Positions 1 through 13,619 of a stretch of DNA of 64,000 nucleotides are shown here, piece after piece. Numbering within the stretch: the stretch's first letter is position 1; each line of letters starts with the position of its first letter. The translations under genes and the position numbers were made by a program. The DNA is from Calliopsis andreniformis (taxonomy: Eukaryota > Arthropoda > Insecta > Hymenoptera > Andrenidae), in the NCBI RefSeq assembly GCF_051401765.1, contig NW_027480423.1, forward strand, positions 9,362,001 through 9,426,000. Direction: 5' to 3'. The notes under the pieces are model-generated. The model was not told the DNA's origin, did no database searches, and saw only the letters and a program-made list of their open reading frames with translations.

Positions 1-320
1 GAAAAGCCGCGGCCGTAGAGGGCAACGCCAGAAGCATAAAATACAATATAAATACAACAGTTTTGCAATCGTATAAAATGAATTATTGCAAACAGTGTGA
101 AAGTGAATGGTCATTTCTACGTTCCAGGCAACCTAGGCTTCACACTGGGGCGTTGCTCCACTAGATCGAATAGCTACGGCCTAAGAAGTCAGCACCAGAA
201 GCATAAAATACAATATAAATACAACAGCTTTTCCATTGTATAACAGGAATAACTGCAACCAGTGTGAAGGTACTGGTCATTTCTACCTTCCGGGCAACCT
301 AGGCTTCACTCTAGGGCGTT

Positions 321-990
321 GCTCCACCATATCGTACAGTTAGAGCCTTAGAAATCAACGCCCGAAGCATAAAATACACTAAGGATACAACAGTTTTTCC
401 ATCGTATAACAGGAGTAATTGCAACCAGTGTGAAAGTGATGGTCATTTCTTCGTTCTGAGCAACCTAGGCTTCACTCTGTGGCGTTGCTCCACCAGATCG
501 AATACTTAGGGACTTAGAAGTCAACGCCAGAAGCGTAGAATACAATATAAATACACCAGTCTTTCAATCGTATAACAGGAATAATTGCAACCAGTGTGAA
601 GGTAATGGTCATTTCTACGTTCGGGGCAACCTAGGCTTCACTCTAGGGAATTGGTCCACCAGATCGAATAGTTAGAGCCTTAGAAATCAACGCCCGAAGC
701 ATAAAATACACTAAGGATACAACAGTTTTTCCATCGTATAACAGGAGTAATTGCAACCGGTGTGAAAGTTATGGCCATTTCTACGTTCCGGGCAACCTAG
801 GCAACACTCAAGGGCGTTGCTCCAGCATATCGGATAGTTAGAGCCTTAGAAGTCTACGCACGAAGCATAAAATATTATAAAAATGTAACAGTTTTTCAAT
901 CGTATAACACGAATAGTTGCAACCAGTGTGAAACTGATAGTCATTTCTACGTTCCGGGCAACCTAGGCTTCACTCTAGGGCGTTGCGCCA
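321..990. repeat. Four-monomer block, copy 1 (spacing 4,151 bp)
   Basis: Matches 4472-5141 at a spacing of 4,151 bp (25 monomers plus 1 bp). Markers shared by both are CCATATCGTACAG at the start, GAGCAACCTAGGCTTC, a CTAGGGAATTGG monomer and CTCCAGCATATCGG. Beyond 830 the better match shifts to a spacing of 4,815 bp; the difference of 664 bp is exactly four monomers. Confidence 0.85.
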
Positions 991-3152
991 CCTGATCGAA
1001 AAGCCGCGGCCGTAGAGGGCAACGCCAGAAGCATAAAATACAATATAAATACAACAGTTTTGCCATCGTATAAAATGAATTATTGCAAACAGTGTGAAAG
1101 TGATGGTCATTTCTACGTTCTGGGCAACGTAGGCTTCACTCTGTGGCGTTGCTCCACCAGATCGAACAGTTAGGGACTTAGAAGTCAACGCCCGAAGTAT
1201 AAAATATAATAAAGATACAACAGCTTTTCCACCGTATAAAATGAATAATTCCAAGCAGTGTGAAAGTGATGGTCATTTCTACGTTCCGAGCAACCTAGGC
1301 TTCACTCTAGGGCGTTGTTCCACCAGATCCAATTGTTAGGGCCTTAGAAGTCAACGTGAGAAACATAAAATACAAAATAAATGCAACATTTTTTCCATCG
1401 TATAAAACGAATAATTGCAACCGGTGTGAAAGTTATGGTCATTTCTACGTTCCGGGCAACCTAAGCTTCACTCTACGGCGTTGCTCCACCAGATCGAAAA
1501 GCTACGGCCTTAGAAGGCAACGCCAGAAGCATAAAATACAATATAAATACAACAGTTTTGCCATCGTATAAAATGAATTATTGCAAACAGTGTGAAAGTA
1601 ATGGTCATTTCTACATTCCAGGCAACATACGCTTCACAGTAGGGCGTTTCTCCACCAGATCGAATAGCTAGGGACTGAGAATTCAACGCTAGAAGCATAA
1701 AATACAATATAAATACAACAGCTTTTCCATTGTATAACAGGAATAACTGCAAACAGTGTGAAAGTAATTGTCATTTCTTCATTCCGTGCAACCCAGGCTC
1801 CACTCTAGCGCGTTGCTCCACCAGATCGAATAGTTAGGGCCTAAGAAGTCAACGCAAGAAGCATAAAATACAATATAAATACATCAGTCTTTCAATCGTA
1901 CAACAGGAGTAATTGCAACCAGTGTGAAGGTAATGGTCATTTCTACGTTCGGGGCAACCTAGGCTTCACTCTAGGGCATTGGTCCACCAGATCGAATAGT
2001 TAGAGCCTTAGAAATCAACGCCCGAAGCATAAAATACACTAAGGATACAACAGTTTTTCCATCGTATAACAGCAGTAATTGCAACCAGTGTGAAAGTGAT
2101 GGCCATTTCTACGTTCTGGGCAACCTAGGCATCACTCTGGGGCGTTGCTCCACCAGATTGAATAGTTAGGGACTTAGAAGTCAACGCCAGAAGCATAAAA
2201 TACAATATAAATACAACAGTCTTTCAATCGTATAACAGGAATAATTGCAGCCAGTGTGAAAGTGATGGTCATTTCTACGTTCCGGGCAACCTAGGTTTCA
2301 CTCTGGGGCGTTGCTCCACCAGACCTAATAGCTAGGGACTTAGAAGTCAATGCCAGAAGGTTAAAATACAATATAAATACAACAGCTTTGCCATCGTATA
2401 AAATGAATTATTGCAAACAGTTTGAAGGTAATGGTCATTTCTACGTTCCGGGCAACCTAGGCTTCACTCCAGGGCGTTGCTCCACCAGATCGAATAGTTA
2501 GGGCCTTAGAAGTCAACGCCCGAAGTATAAAATACAATAAAGATACAACAGCTGTTCCACCGTATAAAATGAATAATTCCAAGCAGTGTGAAAGTGATGG
2601 TCATTTCTACGTTCTGGGCAACATGGGCTTCACTCTGGGGCGTTGTTCCACCAGATCCAATTGTTAGGGTCTTAGAAGTCTACGCACGAAGCATAAAATA
2701 TAATAGAAATGCAACAGTTTTTCAATCGTATAACACGAATAGTTGCAACCAGTGTGAAACTGATAGTCATTTCTACGTTCTGGGCAACCTAGGCTTCACT
2801 CTAGGGCGTTGCGCCACCAGATCGAAAAGCCGCGGCCGTAGAGGGCAACGCCAGAAGCATAAAATACAATATAAATACAACAGTTTTGCCATCGTATAAA
2901 ATGAATTATTGCAAACAGTGTGAAAGTGAATGGTCATTTCTACGTTCCGGGCAACCTAGGCTTCACACTGGGGCGCTGCTCCACTAGATCGAATAGCTAC
3001 GGCCTAAGAAGTCAGCACCAGAAGCATAAAACATAATATAAATACAACAGCTTTTCCATCGTATAACAGGAATAACTGCAACCAGTGTGAAGGTACTGGT
3101 CATTTCTACCTTCCGGGCAACATAGGCTTCACTGTAGGGCGTTACTCCACCA
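830..3152. repeat. Higher-order block I, copy 1 (spacing 4,815 bp)
   Basis: About 2.3 kb (14 monomers) recurs nearly base for base at 5645-7967, 29 monomers plus 1 bp away. Differences I noticed include CACCTGATCG here against CACCAGATCG in the other copy, and AATAAAGATAC against AATAATGATAC. The match ends sharply at 3152/7967, where CCAGATCG (here) meets CCACATCG. Because monomers inside the block differ far more from each other than the two copies do, the duplication is recent. Confidence 0.9.
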
Positions 3153-4318
3153 GATCGAATAGCTAGGGACTGAGAATTCAACGCTAGAAGCATAAAATAC
3201 ATTATAAATACATCAGTCTTTCAATCGTATAACAGGAATAATTGCAACCAGTGTGAAGGTAATGGTCATTTCTACGTTCAGGGCAACCTAGGCTTCACTC
3301 TAGGGCATTGGTCCACCAGATCGAATAGTTAGAGCCTTAGAAATCAACGCCCGAAGCATAAAATACACTAAGGATACAACAGTTTTTCCATCGTATAGCA
3401 GGAGTAATTGCACCCGGTGTGAAAGTTATGGTCATTTCTACGTTCCGGGCAACCTAGGCTTCACTCTAGGGCGTTGCTCCACCAGATCGAAAAGCTACGG
3501 CCTTAGAAGGCAACGCCAGAAGCATAAAATACACTAAGGATACAACAGTTTTTCCATCGTATAACAGGAGTAATTGCAACCAGTGTGAAAGTGATGGTCA
3601 TTTCTACGTTCTGGGCAACCTGGGCTTCACTCTGGGGCGTTGCTCCACCAGATCGAAAAGCTACGGCCTTAGAAGGCAACGCCAGAAGCATAAAATACAA
3701 TATAAATACAACAGTTTTGCCATCGTATAAAATGAATTATTGCAAACAGTGTGAAAGTAATGGTCATTTCTACATTCCAGGCAACATACGCTTCACAGTA
3801 GGGCGTTTCTCCACCAGATCGAATAGCTAGGGACTGAGAATTCAACGCTAGAAGCATAAAATACATTATAAATACATCAGTCTTTCAATCGTATAACAGG
3901 AATAATTGCAACCAGTGTGAAGGTAATGGTCATTTCTACGTTCAGGGCAACCTAGGCTTCACTCTAGGGCATTGGTCCACCAGATCGAATAGTTAGAGCC
4001 TTAGAAATCAACGCCCGAAGCATAAAATACACTAAGGATACAACAGTTTTTCCATCGTATAGCAGGAGTAATTGCACCCGGTGTGAAAGTTATGGTCATT
4101 TCTACGTTCCGGGCAACCTAGGCTTCACTCTAGGGCGTTGCTCCACCAGATCGAAAAGCTACGGCCTTAGAAGGCAACGCCAGAAGCATAAAATACACTA
4201 AGGATACAACAGTTTTTCCATCGTATAACAGGAGTAATTGCAACCAGTGTGAAAGTGATGGTCATTTCTACGTTCTGGGCAACCTGGGCTTCACTCTGGG
4301 GCGTTGCTCCACCAGATC
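3145..4318. repeat. 664-bp (four-monomer) tandem duplication
   Basis: 3145-3654 matches 3809-4318 at a spacing of 664 bp (4 x 166). Shared markers are the TACATTATAAATACATCAG monomer, TTCAGGGCAACC at 3277 and 3941, a CATTGGTCC monomer and a GTATAGCAGGAGTAATTGC monomer. The repeat stops where GATCGAAAAGC at 3655 is replaced by GATCGAATAGT at 4319. Confidence 0.88.
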
Positions 4319-4471
4319 GAATAGTTAGGGACTTAGAAGTCAACGCCAGAAGCATAAAATACAATATAAATACATCAGTCTTTCAATCGTATAACAGGAA
4401 TGATTGCAACCAGTGTGAAGGTAATGGTCATTTCTACGTTCGGGGCAACCTAGGCTTCACTCTAGGGCGTT

Positions 4472-5141
4472 GCTCCACCATATCGTACAGTTAGAGCCTT
4501 AGAAATCAACGCCCGAAGCATAAAATACACTAAGGATACAACAGTTTTTCCATCGTATAACAGGAGTAATTGCAACCAGTGTGAAAGTGATGGTCATTTC
4601 TTCGTTCTGAGCAACCTAGGCTTCACTCTGTGGCGTTGCTCCACCAGATCGAATAGTTAGGGACTTAGAAGTCAACGCCAGAAGCGTAGAATACAATATA
4701 AATACACCAGTCTTTCAATCGTATAACAGGAATAATTGCAACCAGTGTGAAGGTAATGGTCATTTCTACGTTCGGGGCAACCTAGGCTTCACTCTAGGGA
4801 ATTGGTCCACCAGATCGAATAGTTAGAGCCTTAGAAATCAACGCCCGAAGCATAAAATACACTAAGGATACAACAGTTTTTCCATCGTATAACAGGAGTA
4901 ATTGCAACCGGTGTGAAAGTTATGGCCATTTCTACGTTCCGGGCAACCTAGGCAACACTCAAGGGCGTTGCTCCAGCATATCGGATAGTTAGAGCCTTAG
5001 AAGTCTACGCACGAAGCATAAAATATTATAAAAATGTAACAGTTTTTCAATCGTATAACACGAATAGTTGCAACCAGTGTGAAACTGATAGTCATTTCTA
5101 CGTTCCGGGCAACCTAGGCTTCACTCTAGGGCGTTGCGCCA
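4472..5141. repeat. Four-monomer block, copy 2 (spacing 4,151 bp)
   Basis: Partner of 321-990. The next four monomers (about 5136-5799) repeat it with more differences, so copy 2 of the larger unit carries four extra monomers. This is the expected result of one out-of-register exchange. Confidence 0.83.
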
Positions 5142-5644
5142 CCAGATCGAAAAGCCGCGGCCGTAGAGGGCAACGCCAGAAGCATAAAATACAATATAAA
5201 TACAACAGTTTTGCCATCGTATAAAATGAATTATTGCAAACAGTGTGAAAGTGTTGGTCATTTCTGCGTTCTGGGCAACCTAGGCTTCGCTCTGTGGCGT
5301 TGCTCCACCAGATCGAACAGTTAGGGACTTAGAAGTCAACGCCAGAAGCATAAAACACAATATAAATACACCAGTCTTTCAATCCTATAACAGGAATAAT
5401 TGCAACCAGTGTGAAGGTAATGGTCATTTCTACGTTCGGGGCAACCTAGGCTTCACTCTAGGGCATTGGTCCACCAGGTCGAATAGTTAGAGCCTTAGAA
5501 ATCAACGCCCGAAGCATAAAATACACTAAGGATACAACAGTTTTTCCATCGTATAACAGGAGTAATTGCAACCGGTGTGAAAGTTATGGTCATTTCTACG
5601 TTCCGGGCAACCTAGGCAACACTCAAGGGCGTGGCTCCAGCATA

Positions 5645-7967
5645 TCGAATAGTTAGGGCCTTAGAAGTCTACGCACGAAGCATAAAATATAATAGAAATG
5701 CAACAGTTTTTCAATCGTATAACACGAATAGTTGCAACCAGTGTGAAACTGATAGTCATTTCTACGTTCCGGGCAACCTAGGCTTCACTCTAGGGCGTTG
5801 CGCCACCAGATCGAAAAGCCGCGGCCGTAGAGGGCAACGCCAGAAGCATAAAATACAATATAAATACAACAGTTTTGCCATCGTATAAAATGAATTATTG
5901 CAAACAGTGTGAAAGTGATGGTCATTTCTACGTTCTGGGCAACGTAGGCTTCACTCTGTGGCGTTGCTCCACCAGATCGAACAGTTAGGGACTTAGAAGT
6001 CAACGCCCGAAGTATAAAATATAATAAAGATACAACAGCTTTTCCACCGTATAAAATGAATAATTCCAAGCAGTGTGAAAGTGATGGTCATTTCTACGTT
6101 CCGAGCAACCTAGGCTTCACTCTAGGGCGTTGTTCCACCAGATCCAATTGTTAGGGCCTTAGAAGTCAACGTGAGAAACATAAAATACAAAATAAATGCA
6201 ACATTTTTTCCATCGTATAAAACGAATAATTGCAACCGGTGTGAAAGTTATGGTCATTTCTACGTTCCGGGCAACCTAAGCTTCACTCTACGGCGTTGCT
6301 CCACCAGATCGAAAAGCTACGGCCTTAGAAGGCAACGCCAGAAGCATAAAATACAATATAAATACAACAGTTTTGCCATCGTATAAAATGAATTATTGCA
6401 AACAGTGTGAAAGTAATGGTCATTTCTACATTCCAGGCAACATACGCTTCACAGTAGGGCGTTTCTCCACCAGATCGAATAGCTAGGGACTGAGAATTCA
6501 ACGCTAGAAGCATAAAATACAATATAAATACAACAGCTTTTCCATTGTATAACAGGAATAACTGCAAACAGTGTGAAAGTAATTGTCATTTCTTCATTCC
6601 GTGCAACCCAGGCTCCACTCTAGCGCGTTGCTCCACCAGATCGAATAGTTAGGGCCTAAGAAGTCAACGCAAGAAGCATAAAATACAATATAAATACATC
6701 AGTCTTTCAATCGTACAACAGGAGTAATTGCAACCAGTGTGAAGGTAATGGTCATTTCTACGTTCGGGGCAACCTAGGCTTCACTCTAGGGCATTGGTCC
6801 ACCAGATCGAATAGTTAGAGCCTTAGAAATCAACGCCCGAAGCATAAAATACACTAAGGATACAACAGTTTTTCCATCGTATAACAGCAGTAATTGCAAC
6901 CAGTGTGAAAGTGATGGCCATTTCTACGTTCTGGGCAACCTAGGCATCACTCTGGGGCGTTGCTCCACCAGATTGAATAGTTAGGGACTTAGAAGTCAAC
7001 GCCAGAAGCATAAAATACAATATAAATACAACAGTCTTTCAATCGTATAACAGGAATAATTGCAGCCAGTGTGAAAGTGATGGTCATTTCTACGTTCCGG
7101 GCAACCTAGGTTTCACTCTGGGGCGTTGCTCCACCAGACCTAATAGCTAGGGACTTAGAAGTCAATGCCAGAAGGTTAAAATACAATATAAATACAACAG
7201 CTTTGCCATCGTATAAAATGAATTATTGCAAACAGTTTGAAGGTAATGGTCATTTCTACGTTCCGGGCAACCTAGGCTTCACTCCAGGGCGTTGCTCCAC
7301 CAGATCGAATAGTTAGGGCCTTAGAAGTCAACGCCCGAAGTATAAAATACAATAATGATACAACAGCTGTTCCACCGTATAAAATGAATAATTCCAAGCA
7401 GTGTGAAAGTGATGGTCATTTCTACGTTCTGGGCAACATGGGCTTCACTCTGGGGCGTTGTTCCACCAGATCCAATTGTTAGGGTCTTAGAAGTCTACGC
7501 ACGAAGCATAAAATATAATAGAAATGCAACAGTTTTTCAATCGTATAACACGAATAGTTGCAACCAGTGTGAAACTGATAGTCATTTCTACGTTCTGGGC
7601 AACCTAGGCTTCACTCTAGGGCGTTGCGCCACCAGATCGAAAAGCCGCGGCCGTAGAGGGCAACGCCAGAAGCATAAAATACAATATAAATACAACAGTT
7701 TTGCCATCGTATAAAATGAATTATTGCAAACAGTGTGAAAGTGAATGGTCATTTCTACGTTCCGGGCAACCTAGGCTTCACACTGGGGCGCTGCTCCACT
7801 AGATCGAATAGCTACGGCCTAAGAAGTCAGCACCAGAAGCATAAAACATAATATAAATACAACAGCTTTTCCATCGTATAACAGGAATAACTGCAACCAG
7901 TGTGAAGGTACTGGTCATTTCTACCTTCCGGGCAACATAGGCTTCACTGTAGGGCGTTACTCCACCA
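5645..7967. repeat. Higher-order block I, copy 2
   Basis: Partner of 830-3152. It carries the same order of variant monomers, including those with the GCCGCGGC patch, TTCCACCAGATCCAATTG and AAAGCTACGGCC. It ends at 7967, where a different monomer series begins. Confidence 0.9.
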
Positions 7968-8531
7968 CATCGAATAGCTACGGCCATAGAAGACAATGCC
8001 AGAAGCATAAAATACAATGTAAATACAACAGATTTTGCATCGTATAAAATGAATGATTGCAAACAGTGTGAAGGTAACTGTCATTTCTACGTTCCGGGCA
8101 ACCTAGGCTTGACTATAGGGCGTTGCTCCACCAGATCGTACAGTTAGAGCCTTAGAAATCAATGCCCGAAGCATAAAATACACTAAAGGTACAACAGTTT
8201 TTCCATCGTATAACAGGAATAACTGCAACCAGTGTGAAAGTGATGGTCATTTCTACGTTCCGGGCAACCTAGGCTTCACTCTAGGGCGTTGCTCCACCAG
8301 ATCGAATAGTTAGGGACTTAGAAGTCAACGCCAGAAGCATAAAATACAATATAAGTACAACAACATTTCCATCGTATAAAATGAATAAATGCAAATAGTG
8401 TGAAAGTAATTGTCATTTCTACATTCCGTGCAACATAGGCTCCACTCTAGGGCGTTGCTCCACCAGATCGAATAGTTAGGGCCGAAGACGTCAACGCCAG
8501 AAGCATAAAATACAATAAAAATTGAACTGTT

Positions 8532-9080
8532 TTTCCATCGTATAACAGGAGTAATTGCAACCTGTGTGAAGGGGATGGTCATTTCTACGTTCCGGGCAAC
8601 CTAGGCTTCGCTCTATGGCGTTGTTCCTCCAGATCGAATTGTTAGGGCCTTAGAAGTCACCGCCAGAAGTATAAAATACAAAACAAGTACAACAGTTTTT
8701 CCATTGTAAAAACGAATAATTGCAACCAGTGTGAAAGTTATGGTCATTCCTCCGTTCCGGGCTACCTAGTCTTCATTGGGCTCTGCTCCACCACATAGAA
8801 TAGCTACGGCCTTAGAAGCCAACGTCAGAAGCATAAAATACAATATAAATACAACAGCTTTTCCAGCGTATAAATTGAATAATTGCAAACACTGTGAAAG
8901 TAACGTTCATTTCTACGTTCCGGGCAACTTAGGCTTGACTCTAGGGCGTTGCCCCACCAGATCGTATAGTTAGGGCTTTAGAAGTCAACGACAGAAGCAT
9001 AAAATACAGTATATATACAACAGTTTTTCCATCGTGTAAAACGAATAATTGTATCCAGTGTGAAAGTAATGGTCTTTTCT
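8532..9080. repeat. Three-monomer block, copy 1 (spacing 2,154-2,157 bp)
   Basis: Matches 10686-11237. Shared markers are GTGTGAAGGGGATGG, TACAAAACAAGTAC, AAAAACGAATAATTGC and AACACTGTGAAAGTAACG. The spacing changes from 2,154 to 2,157 bp across the block because this copy lost three bases near 8776 (TTCATTGGGCTCTG where the partner has TTCACAATAGGGCGTTG). Confidence 0.82.
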
Positions 9081-10113
9081 ACGTTCCGGGCAACCCAGGC
9101 TACACTCTAGGGCGGTGCTCCACCAGATCAAATAGTTAGGGCCTAAGAAGTCAACGGCAGAAGCATAAAATACAATAAAAATACAACGGTTTTTGCATCG
9201 TATAAAACGAATAATTGCAACCAGTGTGAAGGTAATGGTCTTTTCTACGCTCCGGACAACCTAGACTACACTCTACGGCGGTGCTCCACCAGATCAAATA
9301 GTTAGGGCCTAAGAAGTCAACGCCAGAAGCATAAAATACAATATAAATACAGCAACTTTTCCATCCTATAAAATGAATAATTGCAAACAGCATGAAAGTA
9401 ATGGTCATTTCTACATTCCGTGCAACCTAGGCTCCACTCTAGGGCGTTGCTCCACCAGATCGAATAGTTAGGGCCTAAGAAGTCAACGCCAGAAGCATAA
9501 ATTACAATAAAAATACAACGGTTTTTCCGTCGTATAAAACGAATGATTGCAACCAGTGTGAAGGTAATGGTCTTTTCTACGTTCCGGGCAACCTAGGCTT
9601 CAGTCGAGGTCGTTGTTCCACCAGATCGAACAGTTAGGGCCTAAGAAGTCAACGCCAGAAGCATAAAATGCACTAAAAATACAACAGTTTTTCCGTCGTA
9701 TAACAGGAATAATTGCAACCAGTGTGAAGGTAATGGTCATTTCTACGTTCCGGGCAATCTAGGCTTCACTCTAGGCCGTTGCTCCACCAGATCGAATACC
9801 TAGGGACTTAGAAGTCAACGCCAGAAGCATAATATGCAATAAAGAAACAACAGTTTATCCATCGTATGACAGGAAATAACTGCAACCAGTGTGAAAGTCA
9901 TGGTCATTTCTACGTTCCGGGCTACCTAGGCTTCACTACAGGGCGTCGTTCCAGCAGATCGAATTGTTAGGCCCTAAGAAGACAACGCCAGTGGCATAAA
10001 ATACAATATAAATACAACTGTTTTTCCATCGTATAAAACGAATAATTGAAACCAGTGTGAAAGTTATGGTCATTTCTACGTTCCCGTCTACCTAGGCTTC
10101 ACTATAGGGCGTT
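9048..10113. repeat. Six-monomer block, copy 1 (spacing 3,152 bp)
   Basis: Recurs at 12200-13264, 19 monomers minus 2 bp away. Shared markers include GGCTACACTCTA with the TCAAATAGTT start, CGCTCCGGACAACCTAGAC, TTCAGTCGAGGTCG and AACAGTTTATCCATCG. One inserted A in this copy (GACAGGAAATAACTG against GACAGGAATAACTG) shortens the spacing to 3,151 bp. Confidence 0.86.
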
Positions 10114-10685
10114 GCTCCACCAGATCGAATACCTAGGGACTTAGAAGTCAACGCCAGAAGCATAAAATGCAATAAAAGTGCAACAGTTTTTCATCGTATA
10201 ACGGGTATAATTGCAAGGAGCCTGAAAGTAATGGTCACTTCTACCTTCCGTGCAACCTAGGCTCCACTCTAGGGCGTTGCTCCACCAGATCGAATAGTTA
10301 GGGCCTCAGAAGTCAACGCCCGAAGCATAAAATACAATAAAGATACAACAGATTTACAATCGTATAACAGGAGTAATTGCAGCCAGCGTGAAGGTTATGG
10401 TCATTACTACGTTCCGGGCTACCTAGGCTTCTATATAGGGAGTTGTTCCACGAGACCGAATAGCTACGGAGTTAGAAGTCAACGCCAGAAGCATAGAATA
10501 CAATATAAATACAACAACTTTTCCATCGTATAAAATGAATAATTGCAAACAGTGTGAAAGTAATGGTCATTTCTACATTCCGTGCAACCTAGGCTCCACT
10601 CTAGGGCGTTGCTCCACCACATCGAATGACTACGGCCTTAGAAGCCAACGTCAGAAGCATAAAATACAATATAAATACAACAGCT

Positions 10686-11237
10686 TTTCCATCGTATAAC
10701 AGGAGTAATTGCAACCTGTGTGAAGGGGATGGTCATTTCTACGTTCCGGGCAACCTAGGCTTCGCTCTATGGCGTTGTTCCTCCAGATCGATTTGTTAGG
10801 GCCTTAGAAGTCACCGACAGAAGTATAAAATACAAAACAAGTACAACAGTTTTTCCATCGTAAAAACGAATAATTGCAACCAGTGTGAAAGTTATGGTCA
10901 TTCCTCCGTTCCGGGCTACCTAGTCTTCACAATAGGGCGTTGCTCCACCACATAGAATAGCTACGGCCTTAGAAGCCAACGTCAGAAGCATAAAATACAA
11001 TATAAATACAACAGCTTTTCCAGCGTATAAATTGAATAATTGCAAACACTGTGAAAGTAACGTTCATTTCTACGTTCCGGGCAACTTAGGCTTGACTCTA
11101 GGGCGTTGCCCCACCAGATCGTATAGTTAGGGCTTTAGAAGTCAACGCCAGAAGCATAAAATACAGTATATATACAACAGTTTTTCCATCGTGTAAAACG
11201 AATAATTGCATCCAATGTGAAAGTAATGGCCATTTCT
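10686..11237. repeat. Three-monomer block, copy 2
   Basis: Partner of 8532-9080. It keeps the full-length TTCACAATAGGGCGTTG segment, so the shorter form near 8776 is the derived one. Confidence 0.82.
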
Positions 11238-12199
11238 ACGTTCCGGGCAACCTAGGCTTCACTCTAGGGTGTTGCTCCACCAGATCGAATACCTAGGGAC
11301 TTAGAAGTCAACGCGAGGGGCATAAAATACAATATAAATACAACAACTTTTCCATCGTATAAAATGAATAATTGCAAACAGTGTGAAAGTAATGGTCATT
11401 TCTACATTCCGTGCAACCTAGGCTCCACTCTAGGGCGTTGCTCCAGCACGTCGAATAACTACGGCCTTAGAAGCCAACGTCAGAAGCATAAAATACAATA
11501 TAAATACAACAGCTTTTCCGGCGTATAAATTGAATAATTGCAAACAGTGTGAAAGTAACGTTCATTTCTACGTTCCGGGCAACTTAGGCTTGACTCTAGG
11601 GCGTTGCTCCACCAGATCGAATTGTCAGGGCTTTAGAAGTCAACGCCAGAAGCATAAAATGCAATAAAAGAACAATAGTTTTTCATCGTATAACGGGAAT
11701 AATTGCAAGCAGCCTGAAAGTAATGGTCACTTCTACCTTCCGTGCAACCTAGGCTCCACTCTAGGGCGTTGCTCCACCAGATCGAATAGTTAGGGCCTTA
11801 GAAGCCAACGCACGAAGCATAAAATACAATAAAGGTACAACAGTTTTTCCATCGTATAACGGGAATAACTACAACCAGTGTGAAAGTGATGGTCATTTCT
11901 ACGTTCCGGGCAACCTAGGCTTCACTCCGTTGCGTTGGTCCACCAGATCAAATAGTTAGGCCCTAAGAAGTCAACGCCAGAGGCATAAAATACAATATAA
12001 ATACAACAGCCTTTCCATCGTATAAAACGAATAATAGCAACCAGTGTGGAGCTAATAGTCTTTTCTACGTTCCGGGCAACCCAGGCTACACTCTAGGGCG
12101 GTGCCCCACCAGATCAAATAGTTAGGGCCTATGAAGTCAACGCCAGAAGCATAAAATACAATAAAAATACAACGGTTTTTCCATCGTATAAAACGAATA

Positions 12200-13264
12200 A
12201 TTGCATCCAGTGTGAAAGTAATGGTCTTTTCTACGTTCCGGGCAACCCAGCCTACACTCTAGGGCGGTGCTCCACCAGATCAAATAGTTAGGGCCTAAGA
12301 AGTCAACGGCAGAAGCATAAAATACAATAAAAATACAACGGTTTTTGCATCGTATAAAACGAATAATTGCAACCAGTGTGAAGGTAATGGTCTTTTCTAC
12401 GCTCCGGACAACCTAGACTACACTCTAGGGCGGTGCTCCACCAGATCAAATAGTTAGGGCCTAAGAAGTCAACGCCAGAAGCATAAAATACAATATAAAT
12501 ACAGCAACTTTTCCATCCTATAAAATGAATAATTGCAAACAGCGTGAAAGTAATGGTCATTTCTACATTCCGTGCAACCTAGGCTCCACTCTAGGGCGTT
12601 GCTCCACCAGATCGAATAGTTAGGGCCTAAGAAGTCAACGCCAGAAGAATAAATTACAATAAAAATACAACGGTTTTTCCATCATATAAAACGAATAATT
12701 GCAACCAGTGTGAAGGTAATGGTCTTTTCTACGTTCCGGGCAACCTAGGCTTCAGTCGAGGTCGTTGTTCCACCAGATCGAACAGTTAGGGCCTAAGAAG
12801 TCAACGCCAGAAGCATAAAATACACTAAAAATACAACAGTTTTTCCGTCGTATAACAGGAATAATTGCAACCAGTGTGAAGGTAATGGTCATTTCTACGT
12901 TCCGGGCAATCTAGGCTTCACTCTAGGGCGTTGCTCCACCAGATCGAAGACCTACGGACTTAGAAGTCAACGCCAGAAGCATAAAATGCAATAAAGAAAC
13001 AACAGTTTATCCATCGTATGACAGGAATAACTGCAACCAGTGTGAAAGTCATGGTCATTTCTACGTTCCGGGCTACCTAGGCTTCACTACAGGTCGTCGT
13101 TCCAGCAGATCGAATTGTTAGGCCCTAAGAAGACAACGCCAGTGGCATAAAATACAATATAAATACAACTGTTTTTCCATCGTATAAAACGAATAATTGA
13201 AACCAGTGTGAAAGTTATGGTCATTTCTACGTTCCCGTCTACCTAGGCTTCACTATAGGGCGTT
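12200..13264. repeat. Six-monomer block, copy 2
   Basis: Partner of 9048-10113. The match is lost after CACTATAGGGCGTTGCTCC, where the sequence passes to a CCACATCGAATAGC monomer instead of CCAGATCGAATACC. Confidence 0.85.
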
Positions 13265-13619
13265 GCTCCACCACATCGAATAGCTACGGAGTTAGAAGTC
13301 AACGCCAGAAGCATAAAATACAATATAAGTACAACAACATTTCCACCGTATAAAATGAATAATTGCAAACAGTGTGAAAGTAACGTTCATTTCTACGTTC
13401 CCGGCAACTTAGGCTTGACTCTAGGGCGTTGCTCCACCAGATCGAATAGTCAGGGCTTTAGAAGTCAACGCCAGAAGCATAAAATACAATATAAATACAA
13501 CAGTCTTTCCATCGTATAAAACGAATAATTGCAACCAGTGTGAAAGTTATGGTCATTTCTACGTTCCGGGGTACCTAGGCTTCACCCTATGGCGTTGTTC
13601 CACCAGATCGAATTGTTAG

